A stretch of DNA of 64,000 bases, taken from Azorinus chamasolen. Lineage: Eukaryota; Mollusca; Bivalvia; Cardiida; Solecurtidae. The position numbers and the translations under genes were made by a program. The notes beneath the pieces are model-generated. The model made no database searches. It was not told where the DNA came from and saw only the letters and a program-made list of their open reading frames with translations. Shown in pieces: positions 22,501 to 33,362 of the stretch (within the stretch, counting starts at the first letter, position 1; every line of letters begins with the position of its first letter). Where the stretch lies: NCBI GenBank assembly GCA_963576725.1, contig OY755237.1, positions 67,949,472-68,013,471 on the forward strand, written 5' to 3'.

Positions 22501-22625
22501 CAATTGCATTTGCACTCCTACTAAACGGTCATCTTCAAGTGATAGTGGTACAATAAGTCCTGAGTACATCAATGCCACGCCCCCTTTACCGTACCGCCTA
22601 TCTGTTACGTATAAGATAACACTTT
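19534..22625 (-). pseudogene. APE-type non-LTR retrotransposon (LINE) ORF2, decayed and 5' truncated
   Basis: In order on the minus strand: an endonuclease region (22625-22019) with GKGGVALMYSG, VIVLDDFNAH and LIDHVL...NHRPV; a linker; then reverse transcriptase (21976-19682) with FLDVKTAFDKVW (motif A), GTRQGGVTSPFLY (motif B) and ASADDMVLVA (the ADD motif C); and a C-terminal Cys/His knuckle SLCSKCG...HCLFEC. Endonuclease residues have drifted: GDFN reads DDFN, and SDH reads SNH. The frame is broken by TGA at 22019-22021, TAA at 21314-21316 and frameshifts near 22290 and 19687. The 5' end is cut near 22625 and the 3' end by the Harbinger boundary at 19534. It is inactive. Confidence 0.9.
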
Positions 22626-23215
22626 TTTAAAAACTAACCGGGACAGTGTTACATAGTTAAGTGGATAGTTTTGCATGTCTGGATTTATTTCAACCTTCAA
22701 GTAAGACTTCACTATAATTCATTCATTTTCAGTGGTTTGGTTTTAATCATTTCTGGGCCCAATGTTTGACTCGCATTAAGCGAGAATTCGCTTTAACAAA
22801 GTTCGCTTCATAATGATTAATTTTCAAATCTACATGTACCCTATATTATCCTGTCACGTGCCCATTTTCCTGACGTATAACAAGGTGACAGATAAACTTT
22901 TTGTTATTATGTCAGTTGGTCACATGACCTGTAGCCGGAACTACTTTTTTCACCGAGGCGCTTATTTCGTGAATACACAAATTACGTCTACCGAGTACTG
23001 AATAAAAAAAGTTTAACAAGGCGATTTTGTTGATTTCAATCGATTCCCATTAAACCAAATAATTATTTCATGTCATTTCCCCTAACTTGTATTATTAGAT
23101 CTAGTTGTTTGTCGCGAAATTACTGTGTTTAGATAAGACCACATCAAGAATCATCAAACGTCTATCGTGTATTCTATAGTCCGTTCTATTTTTATTCTAT
23201 CGGCGTCTGTCAAAA
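22626..23215. other. Upstream region of the Crypton gene
   Basis: Between the truncated LINE and the Crypton start. A short inverted repeat lies near 22772-22815 (CGCATTAAGCGAGAATTCGC, then TTCGCTTCATAATG). No clear promoter motif and no ORF with coding character. Confidence 0.4.
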
Positions 23216-25433
23216 ATGTCAATTGCTTACGGATCGTTCGATATGCGATTAGAGGATTTTTTGCCTCAAGATGAGCCTGTGCAACCAGATGAAAGCAAAA
23301 ACCAGCCATCCAAAGAAGTAGATTTAATAGAAGTAAGCAGAGAACAGTTTAACACTGAATTTGGAATTGATATAAACAGTCTATTTTCACCAATGGAGGA
23401 AGAGTCCCCCAGCCCATCTGAAACAAGGAACCAAGAATTCTTGGAAATTTCGCCAGAGGACGTAAGAAAATTGATTGAAAATGAAGAAAATACAAACACA
23501 TTAAAGAAAACTCTTTATGACTGTTCTAAATTTGAACGCTTTCTTGCACAGAAAGGGGAAAACCAGCCCATGGCCAAGATTGAGCCTGAGGCTTTAGATG
23601 AATATTTAGCCAATTTTATCCTATCCATCAAAAAATCAGACGGTGAAGATTATGAACCGACTAGCATCAGAAACATAATCAGCAGTATAGACAGAAAACT
23701 AAAGAGACAAAAGTACCCGCATAGAATAATTGGGGAACAGTCCAGTGTCTTTCAATTAAGCAGAGATGCATTAAAGGCTAAGCAAAAATCATTAAAAAGA
23801 CTAGGAAAAGGCAATAAACCTAAGAAATCAAGCCCAATAACTGATGAAGAAATCAACATGCTATATGAAAAAGACATTTTAGGGAGAAACAATTCTAAAG
23901 CACTTCTAAACACAATCTGGATGAACAACTGTATCCAATTTGGTCTGAGAGGAACAAAAGAAAACTACAACCTCAGGTAAATTTGTATGATTTTTTTCAA
24001 TTGATCAAACAGATATTTAGATATTTCATTAAACACTTTTGGCAATTTAAATGGTGATTTTTTTTATTATTTAAATATAGGATCTGTTATTTATAAGGCG
24101 ATGTTTGAGACAAGCTGATCTGAACCGAGTCTATAATTGAAATTTTATTAAGCAAGCCTTGGTATTTGATTTTATAGAAAAAATTCAAATCTACAATAAA
24201 TTTAGGAACAACATTAACATGCATTTTTACTCCTGCTGAGACTCGAACTCAGAACCCCTTCTAAGCCAAAACAAAATGTGCAGTGAGCCCGAAGGTGTTT
24301 TACCAGTTAAACTACAGGAGCGTACTACATGAACATTTGTGTTGTCCATAAATTTTCTGTAGATTTTTCAATGATTTAATTTGTGATTATTGAAAAAAAG
24401 TCCCACTTTAGAATACAATTCTTTTAATTTAAAAAATACAATTTATTTCAAAAGAAAGCACAACGAAATGCCAAAATTGGTGCTGGATGTTGGAATTTCT
24501 TGGTTTCTCATACTTTAATTATTCCAAAAATGTCATTTATAATTTCAAAAAATCTAACATTTCACAAATGTGAATAAGTTTGTTATTATAAGACATATAA
24601 GTGCAAGAAAAAACCTCATTGATTACAAATTGCCCTGTTCATATCAAATAAAAATATCATTATGATCAGATTTAAAAGTTTATTCATATCTTAGCAGATT
24701 GTAGCTTGCTTAAAACTAGCTGATATCAAAGCCCTAAGAAATATTCTGCTTTAAATGGACACCTGTCTTCAATACTAAGTTTTACATGCAAATGAGCTGC
24801 AGGTAAGATTTTTTTTGTTCAATTTACAAAAATCCTTAATTCACCATCAAACCCATTTTTCTTACTTTTAGATGGGGAGACATTACATTAAAGAAATCTT
24901 CTGATGGCCTGGAGTACCTCGAATTAACAGAACGTCAGACAAAGACCAGGACTGGCGCAAATGTTACAGATGTACGGGAGATCACTCCTAAGATATTCGC
25001 CACCCCTGCTGACCCAGATAGATGTCCAGTCGAGACATACAAACTTTATATGGCAAAGAGACCTCAGGATTTTTGCGAATCCAATCACCCTTTCTATATA
25101 TCTCCGCGCACTTCTTCACAAAGAAATTCTAATGAACTTTGGTTCATGAAATCTGTGGTTGGGGAGAGGAAAATTGGGGAATTGCTAAAAAAAATGGCTG
25201 TGGATGGTGGTTTGGATGCCTCAAAACGTCTCACAAACCATTCCACTAGGAAACATTTGGTACAAAAATTAAGAGACGCAGGAATAGCGCCAACAGACAT
25301 AATGCAGATCAGTGGTCACAAAAACATCCAATCTGTGATGAACTATTCTGCTATGTCTGAGCAAAAACATAAGGAGTGCTCAACAATTCTGTCCAGCAGA
25401 TCCAAACCACCATCTAGTCACCTGTTTAGGTGA
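23216..25433 (+). CDS. Crypton-type tyrosine recombinase (two exons)
   Basis: Exon 1 is 23216-23976 (donor CAG|GTAAAT); exon 2 is 24872-25433 (acceptor ACTTTTAG). Joining gives Arg254 across the junction and a 440-residue frame. An acidic N-terminal 80 residues precede a helical core-binding domain (about residues 95-170, from TLYDCSKFERFLAQ) and a catalytic domain with the full tyrosine-recombinase set: Arg245 (QFGLRGT), His377 and Arg380 (NHSTRKHL), His403 (ISGHKN) and Tyr412 (VMNYSAM). Cryptons are DNA transposons that move by this chemistry, and relatives have been domesticated as host genes. The frame stops at 25431-25433, but a typical Crypton tail continues in the next frame (see 25434-25713). 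The start ATG follows a long stretch without coding signal. Nothing else in the window encodes a recombinase. Confidence 0.88.
24229..24321 (-). tRNA. tRNA-like sequence in the Crypton intron (pseudogene or SINE head)
   Basis: The minus strand folds as an acceptor stem GCTCCTG/CAGGAGT, a D arm GTTT/AAAC, a possible anticodon stem CCTTC/GAAGG and a perfect T arm CTGAG TTCGAGT CTCAG. The anticodon region is 29 nt and has no U at the expected loop position, so I cannot assign an anticodon. It is either an intron-bearing or decayed tRNA, or a tRNA-derived SINE head. Confidence 0.4.
24322..24871. other. Remainder of the Crypton intron
   Basis: AT-rich intron sequence ending in the polypyrimidine stretch and acceptor at 24860-24871. 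No gene, hairpin or repeat seen. Confidence 0.5.
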
Positions 25434-25713
25434 AAATGAATCCACAATCACAGAAATCATTGACCCATTACTTTCAGATGGCCAAAAGGACACAAATGTA
25501 AAAAAATCTGCCACTGGATCTAGCAATATTCGCCCTCAAGAGAACTTGTGTATTAACTTACCCCACCCAGTCTCTCAACAGCCTAGAGCAGGTAGTGTCG
25601 AGAATCCACCGTTGTTTAACCAAGAAACCCTCAGAATGAATACAATGTTAAGTTCTGTCTTTTCAGGAGCGGTTTTAAATATCCAAAACTGTAACATCAA
25701 CTTCTATAAGTAG
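25434..25713 (+). pseudogene. Frameshifted C-terminal tail of the Crypton protein
   Basis: One frame off from exon 2, an open frame overlaps the end of the Crypton ORF and runs to TAG at 25711-25713. It starts GENESTITEIID and ends VFSGAVLNIQNCNINFY. A hydrophobic GA-x(2)-NI-x(2)-CNINF ending like this is common in Crypton-type proteins. I infer that a single-base indel between about 25380 and 25434 separated it from the catalytic domain. Confidence 0.65.
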
Positions 25714-26069
25714 GGTTTAGCCGGAAAATTGTACTATTGAAATTTCACGAGGAGGAAGAAGAAACGTTCGCACATGAAAATGCACTCTATGTAAATTAAA
25801 ACGAAATTGTTGACTTTGTGGACTGCATTACAAACCAGATTTTTTATACAAATCAAGAGCATTTTTTAAATATAGATCCAATTCTAGTAAACAAATGGCA
25901 TCTAAATTAAATTTATGCCGATGTATTTGTGGGTTTATTTTTTATCGCCGATTTACGCACCTTACGCGATTTCTTAACGGTCCGGATGTTTTGCGGTATA
26001 TTTTGCGGTGCATTTTGTGGTACATTCGGTACAAATGATTATATTTTGCTGTCGTGACAAGGATAAATA
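25714..26069. other. Downstream of the Crypton
   Basis: AT-rich, no gene or repeat recognised. Confidence 0.4.
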
Positions 26070-26210
26070 GAATATTTGGTTCCTAGCTTTGAATGAGAAA
26101 TGTTATCTGGCTCGGCTTCTGAATATATCAGGTTCGCCTTCGGCTCACCTGATATATTCATCCGCCTTGCCAGATAACATTTCTCATTCAAAGCTAGGAA
26201 CCAAATATTC
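26070..26210. repeat. Long palindrome (141 bp)
   Basis: GAATATTTGGTTCCTAGCTT at the left is mirrored by AAGCTAGGAACCAAATATTC at the right. The pairing continues through ATGTTATCTGGC and ATATATCAGGT to a small loop, TTCGCCTTCGGCTC. Likely a hairpin MITE; terminal duplication not resolved. Confidence 0.85.
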
Positions 26211-26591
26211 TCTATATAAGCGTTTGACCGTGGAATTGATTTTGGGTGATTAAACGTACAGGCTGAGAAAAAATGGAAGAAATAACACCGATATACAAAT
26301 AATGTGTATCAAGATATACTGTTTGCGTCATTTACTGTAAAAGTCATATAATGTGGCCACCTAAGTGACCGATGGTTTTGGCATATTACCTATGCAAACA
26401 TTTTAGAACTTGATGAGATGCCAAGTAACTCCACGTCTCATGAAGATCTGAACTACAGTTACTATTATTATGGTCGTTTCTTAACAAAAGAGGAAAATGC
26501 TATCAGTGAAAATTACAGCAGATGACAGATCTCCAATAGTTTATGTAAATATCGTCCGGTTTCGCTGTCTGAAAATAAACACCGAACTATT

Positions 26592-26842
26592 TTAACCCTT
26601 TCGGCGCCAAATTTCTATTAATTTTGTAGTCTGCAATCCAAATTTTGTTAAATCATTCGGTACAATAAGGAAATGAGATAAATAAATGCAAATTTCAAAG
26701 AAATAAAGCACATATATAGAAATAGAGAATGAGAAAAAAGTGAAGTCCCTGATCAGACACCGCCTTGAAAAGGCGGCGTCTGATCTGAGACTGCACTATT
26801 TGTCGTGGTGCATTTATGCGACATCGGCGGTGAAAGGATTAA
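26592..26842. mobile_element. TTAA-type MITE, family F
   Basis: TTAA at 26592-26595 and 26839-26842; ends CCCTTTCGGCGCC and, from the right, TCCTTTCACCGCC. The hairpin at about 26751-26785 is GATCAGACACCGCCTT / AAGGCGGCGTCTGATC. A second copy is at 44705. Confidence 0.85.
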
Positions 26843-27214
26843 CGAATTTAGCCCGCCGCAAATCTATACATAGTAATTTACAATTTCTGCCAATTTCTAA
26901 ACTGGCTACAATGTCCTACCCGCCATATTTCATTATAACTATTGTTTTTACTAATATTCAGTAGGTATTGATATTTAGAGTAAATATAGAACAGAAGGAT
27001 TAATTAATAAGGTGTCGGCAGTGTAAACACAGACTAGAGGACTCATATTTAAACCACCGTCCAGGGTCTACCTTGTTCGTCGACACGAACTTTTTACCGA
27101 AAGTCACGTCGGAAAAATAAATATCGCAGAAATAGCCTTCAAAATGATATGCATAAGGAGTCATACACTATCAAAGCACATAGATGTATTTGAACGGGTT
27201 CTCTGAGTAAAACA

Positions 27215-27392
27215 GGGTCCATGCTTATAAAGCTTTTAGTTGAGTCTGAGTTTCGTTCTCAAGCTTTTGATTGGTCAGATTTGAGTTCTCAAGCTTTTGA
27301 TTGGTCAGATTTGTGCCCTTGGCTCAAATCTGACCAATCAAAAACTTGAGAACGAACTCAGACTCAACTAAACGTTTTATAAGCATGGACCC
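27215..27392. mobile_element. Hairpin element, family G
   Basis: 178-bp palindrome starting GGGTCCATGCTTATAAAGC and ending TTTTATAAGCATGGACCC. Arms contain TTGAGTCTGAGTTTCG and the phrase TTTTGATTGGTCAGATTTG, which is duplicated in the left arm. A second copy at 55593 lies inside a family A' element. Confidence 0.85.
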
Positions 27393-28720
27393 GGGTAAAT
27401 ATGAGCTAATAAATACAGTGTTTGTGGCGGAGAGAGACATGATGCAATAATGCTGTCTAGTTGTGCATGTATAGATAACACTCTGAACAAAAATAAAAAG
27501 TAATGATATTTTACTTCATGTATTGACACATACAGTAAATAATCGCATATTCGAACTATCAAAAACGTATTCTGACTTAGTATCGTTCATCGGTCTTTAA
27601 GGGAAGTGATAGCTGAATGCAGACATGGAGAAAGTCATTACGGTAAGCTCTACCGGGAACTTTTTGCATGACTTCACCATGCATTAAGCAGCCATTTAAC
27701 TCACTTTTTCTTTAAACCTTGCCTAGTTCAGTATTCATTTAAGAAATTATACAGCATGAATATTTATTGGGCGATTTTTATAATGTAAAAAATTCGAAGG
27801 AATTCTTTGCTGTGACAAAACAATAGAATCATCAATACGACGCCATAAGCAAACAGAGTAGACCTTGACCAAGCGTCAGCGTGAATCAAATTGAAATCGA
27901 AAATAGACTATGTATAAACAACTGACCATTCTTGACATAGTTTACTGCATATCTAGAGACAGTGTTTGGACTAAATATAAATGGGTTAAAATAGTTTAGC
28001 CCAAATCTATTCCAGGAAGGGGTCAGGGAAGGTTGAAAAAAAATGACTGTTTCCATATTGAACAACGAAAGTTTAAAATTGACTGGGCTCACACCATATA
28101 CCTTTGCATAATTCAGAACGGTAGTAGGGAGATAACTCTCATTCTATCTAAGAATCTAGTGTTACAGGATTGGTTCCCTTGAAGATCGTAAAAGAAATGT
28201 CATATGCTGTATCGATTTCGTCAATGCCAAAATTTGACCGAAAGCCAAATATATACATGAACTTTTAATACAAAATGTGATATTAAAATTAAAAAAAAAA
28301 TCCCAAACACTTTAAATGCTGGTGGATATTATTTAATTTTATTTTTTAAAAAAATATATAAATTTAACTTTAACCTTATAAATAAAATTAAAATTAATAA
28401 ATGTCCGTATAGTATTGAAAAAGCTATAAACAACAAACAGGTTAGGACTCACTCAACCGTCATAAGTTCTGGTAAGATGTAACTATGTCATTTCGTCAAC
28501 ATTAACGTGGGAAGGCAAAGTCAAGTGGCCTCCAACGCGTAATATTAGTATAATAAAACTATTCGATAAGAGTCAAACTTTCAATCAGACATATTTTCTC
28601 GAGAATTTGGGAACCGAATCTCCCCTCTTCACTAGTTTGAAAAGATGAATAATTCATTTGACATTGGCTGTAATAATTGGTCAACATAGACCTAAAAGTG
28701 AGAATAAAACAGGATTACAT
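27393..28720. other. Intergenic, eroded fragments only
   Basis: A decayed family D element lies at about 27595-27705 and a family A fragment at about 27845. AT-rich sequence follows. No gene seen. Confidence 0.45.
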
Positions 28721-28733
28721 TTACTTCAACTAG
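28700..28733 (+). other. Possible 5' non-coding exon end with strong splice donor
   Basis: TTCAACTAG|GTAAGT at 28725-28739 is a consensus donor upstream of the RING gene. The preceding sequence has stops in all frames, so it would be 5' UTR. The exon start is unknown. Confidence 0.35.
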
Positions 28734-28972
28734 GTAAGTTTTCAGCTATTGTCTTAATATATTGTTGGAATGATAGTATTACATAACACTGTTTCAATGT
28801 AATATGCATAAGAAACAGTACAATCATGTTTTAAAATGAAAACGAAACAACCTTTACTAATTCATTTCAACGTAGATTGAAATGTGTTGAACCATACGTT
28901 CTACCATTTGCTGTTCTTTTTTGTCATGGTGCTGTTCTAGCGGCGGTGTTGTTTGCATGTGGTGTTTCCTGC

Positions 28973-31106
28973 ATGACTCATACAGGTACTTTTACTCTTT
29001 GATTTGTTATTATAGCAGGTGTGATGATCGATGTAGTGTACATAGTCGCCGGTGCTATCAGCTTGGGCTACATGCAATATCATTTGAGTTTGAGCTTTCA
29101 ATATGGTGGAGAGAGACTTGTTGGGCCTGATAGTCAAGAACTGGTAATGTTTGCTTGCATTCATGATCGGAATGACGAAATGGCATTGACATTATTGGGC
29201 GAGCTTGAAGAAGATTTGGGCATTCGTATGTTTTTTATAAATAACATGTGGAATCCGACCCTTTTCGACAATCTGAGCATTATGACCTGGAGCAGAATGC
29301 TTCAGGAAGAGGGGAATCGAGCTGAGGTCTACCAAGCAAGAAAGCGAAAAAAGCCCAGTGGCATCATTAGAGGTACACATTACTTATAGGATATACTTTC
29401 TATAACTTTATAAATGTATTGGAGATATTGCGAAACCTTTTTACCTATCTATCTGTTATATCGGATTTGTGAAATATGTTGTAAAGGTGCACGATTGTTT
29501 ATTTCCGGAACGCCCAATTTAATCTGATGTAAATATTTTAACCGCTTACCTGATAGAGCTACATTTTAACGTCTTGGTAAATACTGAAGTCCCAGACAAA
29601 TAGTTCCTGTAGAATTTGATATATATTACATATGCAGTTATATTATTAGATTCTATATTTGTTGTTTATAGTTTATTATGACAATTTAGCAAATAAATAT
29701 TCGTGATGTAATTAGTTTTTACATGAAGAAAAGGTATATTTTATCATTAACCCTGCCTTATAAATATTATGAAAAGTTCCTGTTGAAAAGCAGCAACTGT
29801 GTTTTACAGCTGCAGTACACAAAACGTGCATTGGGGAAAGATTAATAGCTGCATGCTCCAAATGGTTTGAAATCCACTTCAATTCTTCTTTGCCCAACAC
29901 AGCTAAAGACAAACTGAATGCGTCTTTCAACTATTTGGCGTTTCAAGGTGACATACGTAATGACACGTGTGATGTCTACCCTGTCACGAGTGTTGGGTTT
30001 GAAGACGATCTGTACATGGACGGTAATAATATGAATAATGTACACGAACCAACATCAGTGACCGAATCATCTGCTTCACCTGCTGTAACATCCGAACTAT
30101 CTGCAAGTGGATCAGAGGAGCATAATTTCCAAAGGAGGACAGAGGAAGAAATCGATGCGACTGACAGTGCACGTGGGCGGGCAGATCAACACCCAGTCGA
30201 GAGACTCACTCTTACATCGACAAACCCGTTAAGTATGTATGTAAATATATAAATCATCGTTAAGACTAATAGTGCTATTAAGTTTTAAATTCTCCTCAGT
30301 ACCTAAGTATCTGGTGTAGCTTACTTAAATATGCATTTCGTTTTGTAAATAATCTTATAACCAAATATTTAGATGTTAATATAGCTCAGGTATTTGCCTA
30401 CCCAAATAACATGATGTTTGCCTTTAAAGATGAAGAAACATACACGGATGGAATAGCTATACAGGACAGGCGCGAATCACTGCCTTTGGCCGTTGGTCTG
30501 AACGTCGAATCGTCCGATTCACATGACCCAGCATTCGAACAACATATACGAGGAACAGAGGGACACAATTGGCTAGGGAGGTCAGAAACAGAAAGCTATA
30601 CTGCTGACGGTGCACATGGAGGAACAGATCAACATCCTAACGGAAAAGCAACTCTTGCTTCATCAAACGCGCTCGGTAGGTATAGTTCATGAGTAACGCT
30701 ATCTTGGTCTACTCTATTTGCATTTATGCGCAGAAACCACGTCTAGATACCTTCTTTTAACCCATCCTGTTTTGTTTTCAGCGAACAGGTGAGACCCTGA
30801 TGAGATGGTTGAATCGCAAAAGCGGAATTATGATTAAGGCAAGCGATGACGGCCTGTAACACAGTATTGTATTTCGTAAACACCTTTCTTTTTTTTCCAG
30901 ATGAATCTACTCTAGACCTATTAAGGATCGAAAATCAACGATTGAAACAAATTGGTATGTGTACAGTGTGCAAACATGAAGCAGTGAGCGTTGTGTTCAT
31001 ACCTTGTGGCCATTTTGTTACATGTTGTAAGTGTGCCGCAGTGCTGAAAAGCTGTTTCATTTGCAGAAAAGCAATTGTCAGAAGAGTACTTGTGAATCGA
31101 CATTAA
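28973..31106 (+). CDS. IAP-type RING protein with hydrophobic N-terminus and a duplicated exon
   Basis: Exons (28941-)28985, 29016-29372, 29810-30232, 30373-30675 and 30901-31106 join in phase (all phase 1) to a 433-residue frame from ATG 28973. Residues about 8-28 (VVYIVAGAISLGYM) are a possible membrane segment. Residues 37-190 form a domain I do not recognise (FACIHDRNDEMALTLLGELE; later AAVHKTCIGERL). Exons 4 and 3 are related: both hold a YP...DG start, then ESS, EHN or GHN, DQHP and N-x-L near the end. The last exon is a RING of the IAP class: C386-x2-C389, C401-x-H403, C407-x2-C410, C417-x2-C420, preceded by ENQRLKQIG. This class acts as an E3 ubiquitin ligase, and bivalves have many such genes. 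The start is uncertain: an earlier out-of-frame ATG lies in the same exon at 28956. Confidence 0.75.
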
Positions 31107-31332
31107 TGTATCGTGAATCTTTTCTGCAACGACCATTCAGACAGACCCATATTTCAGTGATTAATACATGTTATACTTATGGTGTATATATAACTGTTAA
31201 TTGTAATGGCATAAAGATCAAAAGTCACGGGTGTTTGTGTGGCCCTTCTTTGACCGTGACCTCGCGTATGAGTTATAAAGGAAATGTGTTTCGGCATGTA
31301 CAAGTTTATTTTCGAAATCCGAAGCCATGACT

Positions 31333-31392
31333 CACAAACTTAAGGTTTTTGGCCTGGGGTCGAAAGACCCCAAGGCCATTGAGTTTGTAATA
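31333..31392. repeat. Hairpin just after the RING gene
   Basis: TCACAAACTTAAGG pairs with the reverse phrase ending GAGTTTGTAA; the inner stem TTGGCCTGGGGTC / GACCCCAAGGCC closes on a GAAA loop. It could lie in the 3' UTR or be a small MITE core. Confidence 0.6.
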
Positions 31393-32366
31393 TGACTGCC
31401 CACCCTTACAATGCACACAGCAATGCCGCAACAATTCTGTTTATACTTTTCTTTCCGATCCAAATCAGTGGTAGTTTTTTACAACATTCATTCAAACGCT
31501 TAATACGCAGTGGAATTGGATTATTGTTTTAAGAATTTGGCTTTTCGGTAAGGATTTATCAAGCAAAATCAAGCAGACTAAGGCGTCCACATACAGGAAT
31601 CGTCTCGTGAAAAAAGCCCGAACTACACAGTATTCTTCTTCTTCCGGTTAACTCAACAAGTAATCCCTTGTATACGCAGAAAAACAGCTAGTTTTCAAGT
31701 TAGATCTCGGAAAGAGTGTTGTGCAAATGAACAGATGAGTTTATTCAGATTCTCTTAAAAGTTCGTGCAAGTTAAATTGAGGTAAAATATTGTCCGAAAT
31801 TAATGAACGGTTGGGAAACGGCGTAGTGATTTCTTACTAAACGACCGAACGGTTCGCTGAAACACAGTTATAGGCGGAAGTTCACGAGTGTGTTAGCGCT
31901 CTTGTCAGAAACTACATGTCCCAGAGCTTAGATATATGGTGTATAGATTTACTTAGCATAACTTTTTGAGTTTTATAAGTATCATAGTTCTGGGGTTAAA
32001 ATTGACCCTGCCCTGTGTGTATATTCTTCTTTACTTCAGAAACTACATTCTAAAGGTTTCTCTTAATATCACTCTTAGCTGAGACCAGTCACTGGGAGTT
32101 CTTATGTAATCACCCTTAGCTTGATCAGTAGAGTAGAAATTGTGTTCAGACAAATAACACACACTCATTTAAGATTGAGAAAACTGTGGATAATTCTCAA
32201 AATGCAGAATACTCTTAAAGCTTTTTTCATACCTGTGCCCTGCATTAAGCTACCAGCTATCAATATAGAGCATATCTGTTGTGAATTTCAGCTTAACTCT
32301 TTGCATGCTGGGTAATTTTGTGATCTGCTAAATTGTTGTCTGCAGCATATTCACAAGTTATCCTAA
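31393..32366. other. Intergenic, no gene seen
   Basis: No coding signature. A degenerate D fragment (TGCATTAAGCTACCAGCT) lies near 32242, and a TTAA element may begin near 32291 (TTAACTCTTTGCATGCTG). Confidence 0.4.
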
Positions 32367-32786
32367 CTACACACTTTCTTTCTGAGTTTTTCAGAAGTTC
32401 AGTCTCATTGACAAACAGTTTGGATATCAGATCAGGCACCACATTATGTTGGCCCTGATCTGGATCCAAACTGTTTGCATAGGTCATTAGTGGTGGGAGA
32501 ATCCCACTACACACTTTCTTTCTAAGTTTGTCAGAAGTTCAGACTTATCTACAAACAATTTGGATATCAGATCAGGCACCACATTTTGTTGGCCCTGATC
32601 TGGATCCAAACAGTTTGCATAGGTCATTAATGTTGGGAGAATCCCACTACACACTTTCTCTCTAAGTTTTTCAGAAGTTTAGTCTCATTTACAAACAATT
32701 TGGATATTAGACCAGGCCCCACATTATGTGGGGCCTGAACTGGATCCAAACTGTTTGCATAGGTCATTAGTGGTGGGAGAATCCGC
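32367..32786. repeat. Three tandem 140-bp units, each with a family B-like hairpin
   Basis: Units start CTACACACTTTC at 32367, 32507 and 32647. Each contains CAATTTGGATATCAGATCAG or a close variant, and its partner CTGATCTGGATCCAAACTG around a CCACATTATGTGG-like centre. The hairpin and its flank were amplified together. Confidence 0.88.
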
Positions 32787-32845
32787 TTCTAGCATCCATA
32801 GAATACAAGTTCCAGTGGTCTAATGCTCTATCCATTCTTTCACTT

Positions 32846-33028
32846 CATTCTTTTAGCATCATGTTCAGGTCCTCTACAAAAGTTATATAAATTGTGTCCC
32901 TTGGGTCAAAATTGGCACCACCCCTAGGGTGTTAAGTTTTCAAAAGAAAAATATAGTGAAAACTTTGAAAATCTTCCCCTCCGATTGTCTGGTGAGCGAT
33001 GTCAGGGCCATTCTGGCCCTCTTGTTTA
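32846..33028 (-). mobile_element. Pearl-like fragment, 5' end
   Basis: The minus strand begins AAACAAGAGGGCCAGAATGG, then CGCTCACCAGACAATCGGAG, one core (TGCCAATTTTGACCC) and GTAGAGGACCTGAACATGAT. This matches the start of the copy at 18136. Confidence 0.75.
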
Positions 33029-33362
33029 AATGTTAATATAAAAGGTATTTTTACTTTATTGTTATACTTGTTTGCTATTGAAATGTGTGTACACTGCTCT
33101 GTTGCATGTAAGAAGACTAGGCACATATTTCGGTCGTCCTTCTGCATAAAGTTAGTACTAGTTGGACAGAATAACATTTTCTCCACTTTAAACAGATATG
33201 CTTATGTGCTGCCACAAGGTGGAGCCAATGTGTTATGTTATTCTCAAGTTAAAAGAACTCATTTAACTCTGATACTTCTAATAGACAGTCTCAGTTTAGA
33301 ATCAAGTCTAGTCCGTTTCTTCTTATTAAGTGATGATTTCAGCAATAAATTAACAAAATGAC
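33029..33362. other. Intergenic, no gene seen
   Basis: A plus-strand frame at 32999-33361 begins in the pearl fragment and has no recognisable domain. Not called as a gene. Confidence 0.45.

Noticed and set aside
28973..29990. Calling the central domain of the RING protein a TIR or STING-like domain
   Set aside because: Only weak spacing similarity to TIR boxes, with a 30-residue discrepancy. Not enough to name it.
29984..30172. Minus-strand ORFs opposite the RING gene exons
   Set aside because: Antisense shadows; the plus-strand exons have matching splice phases and an intact RING.
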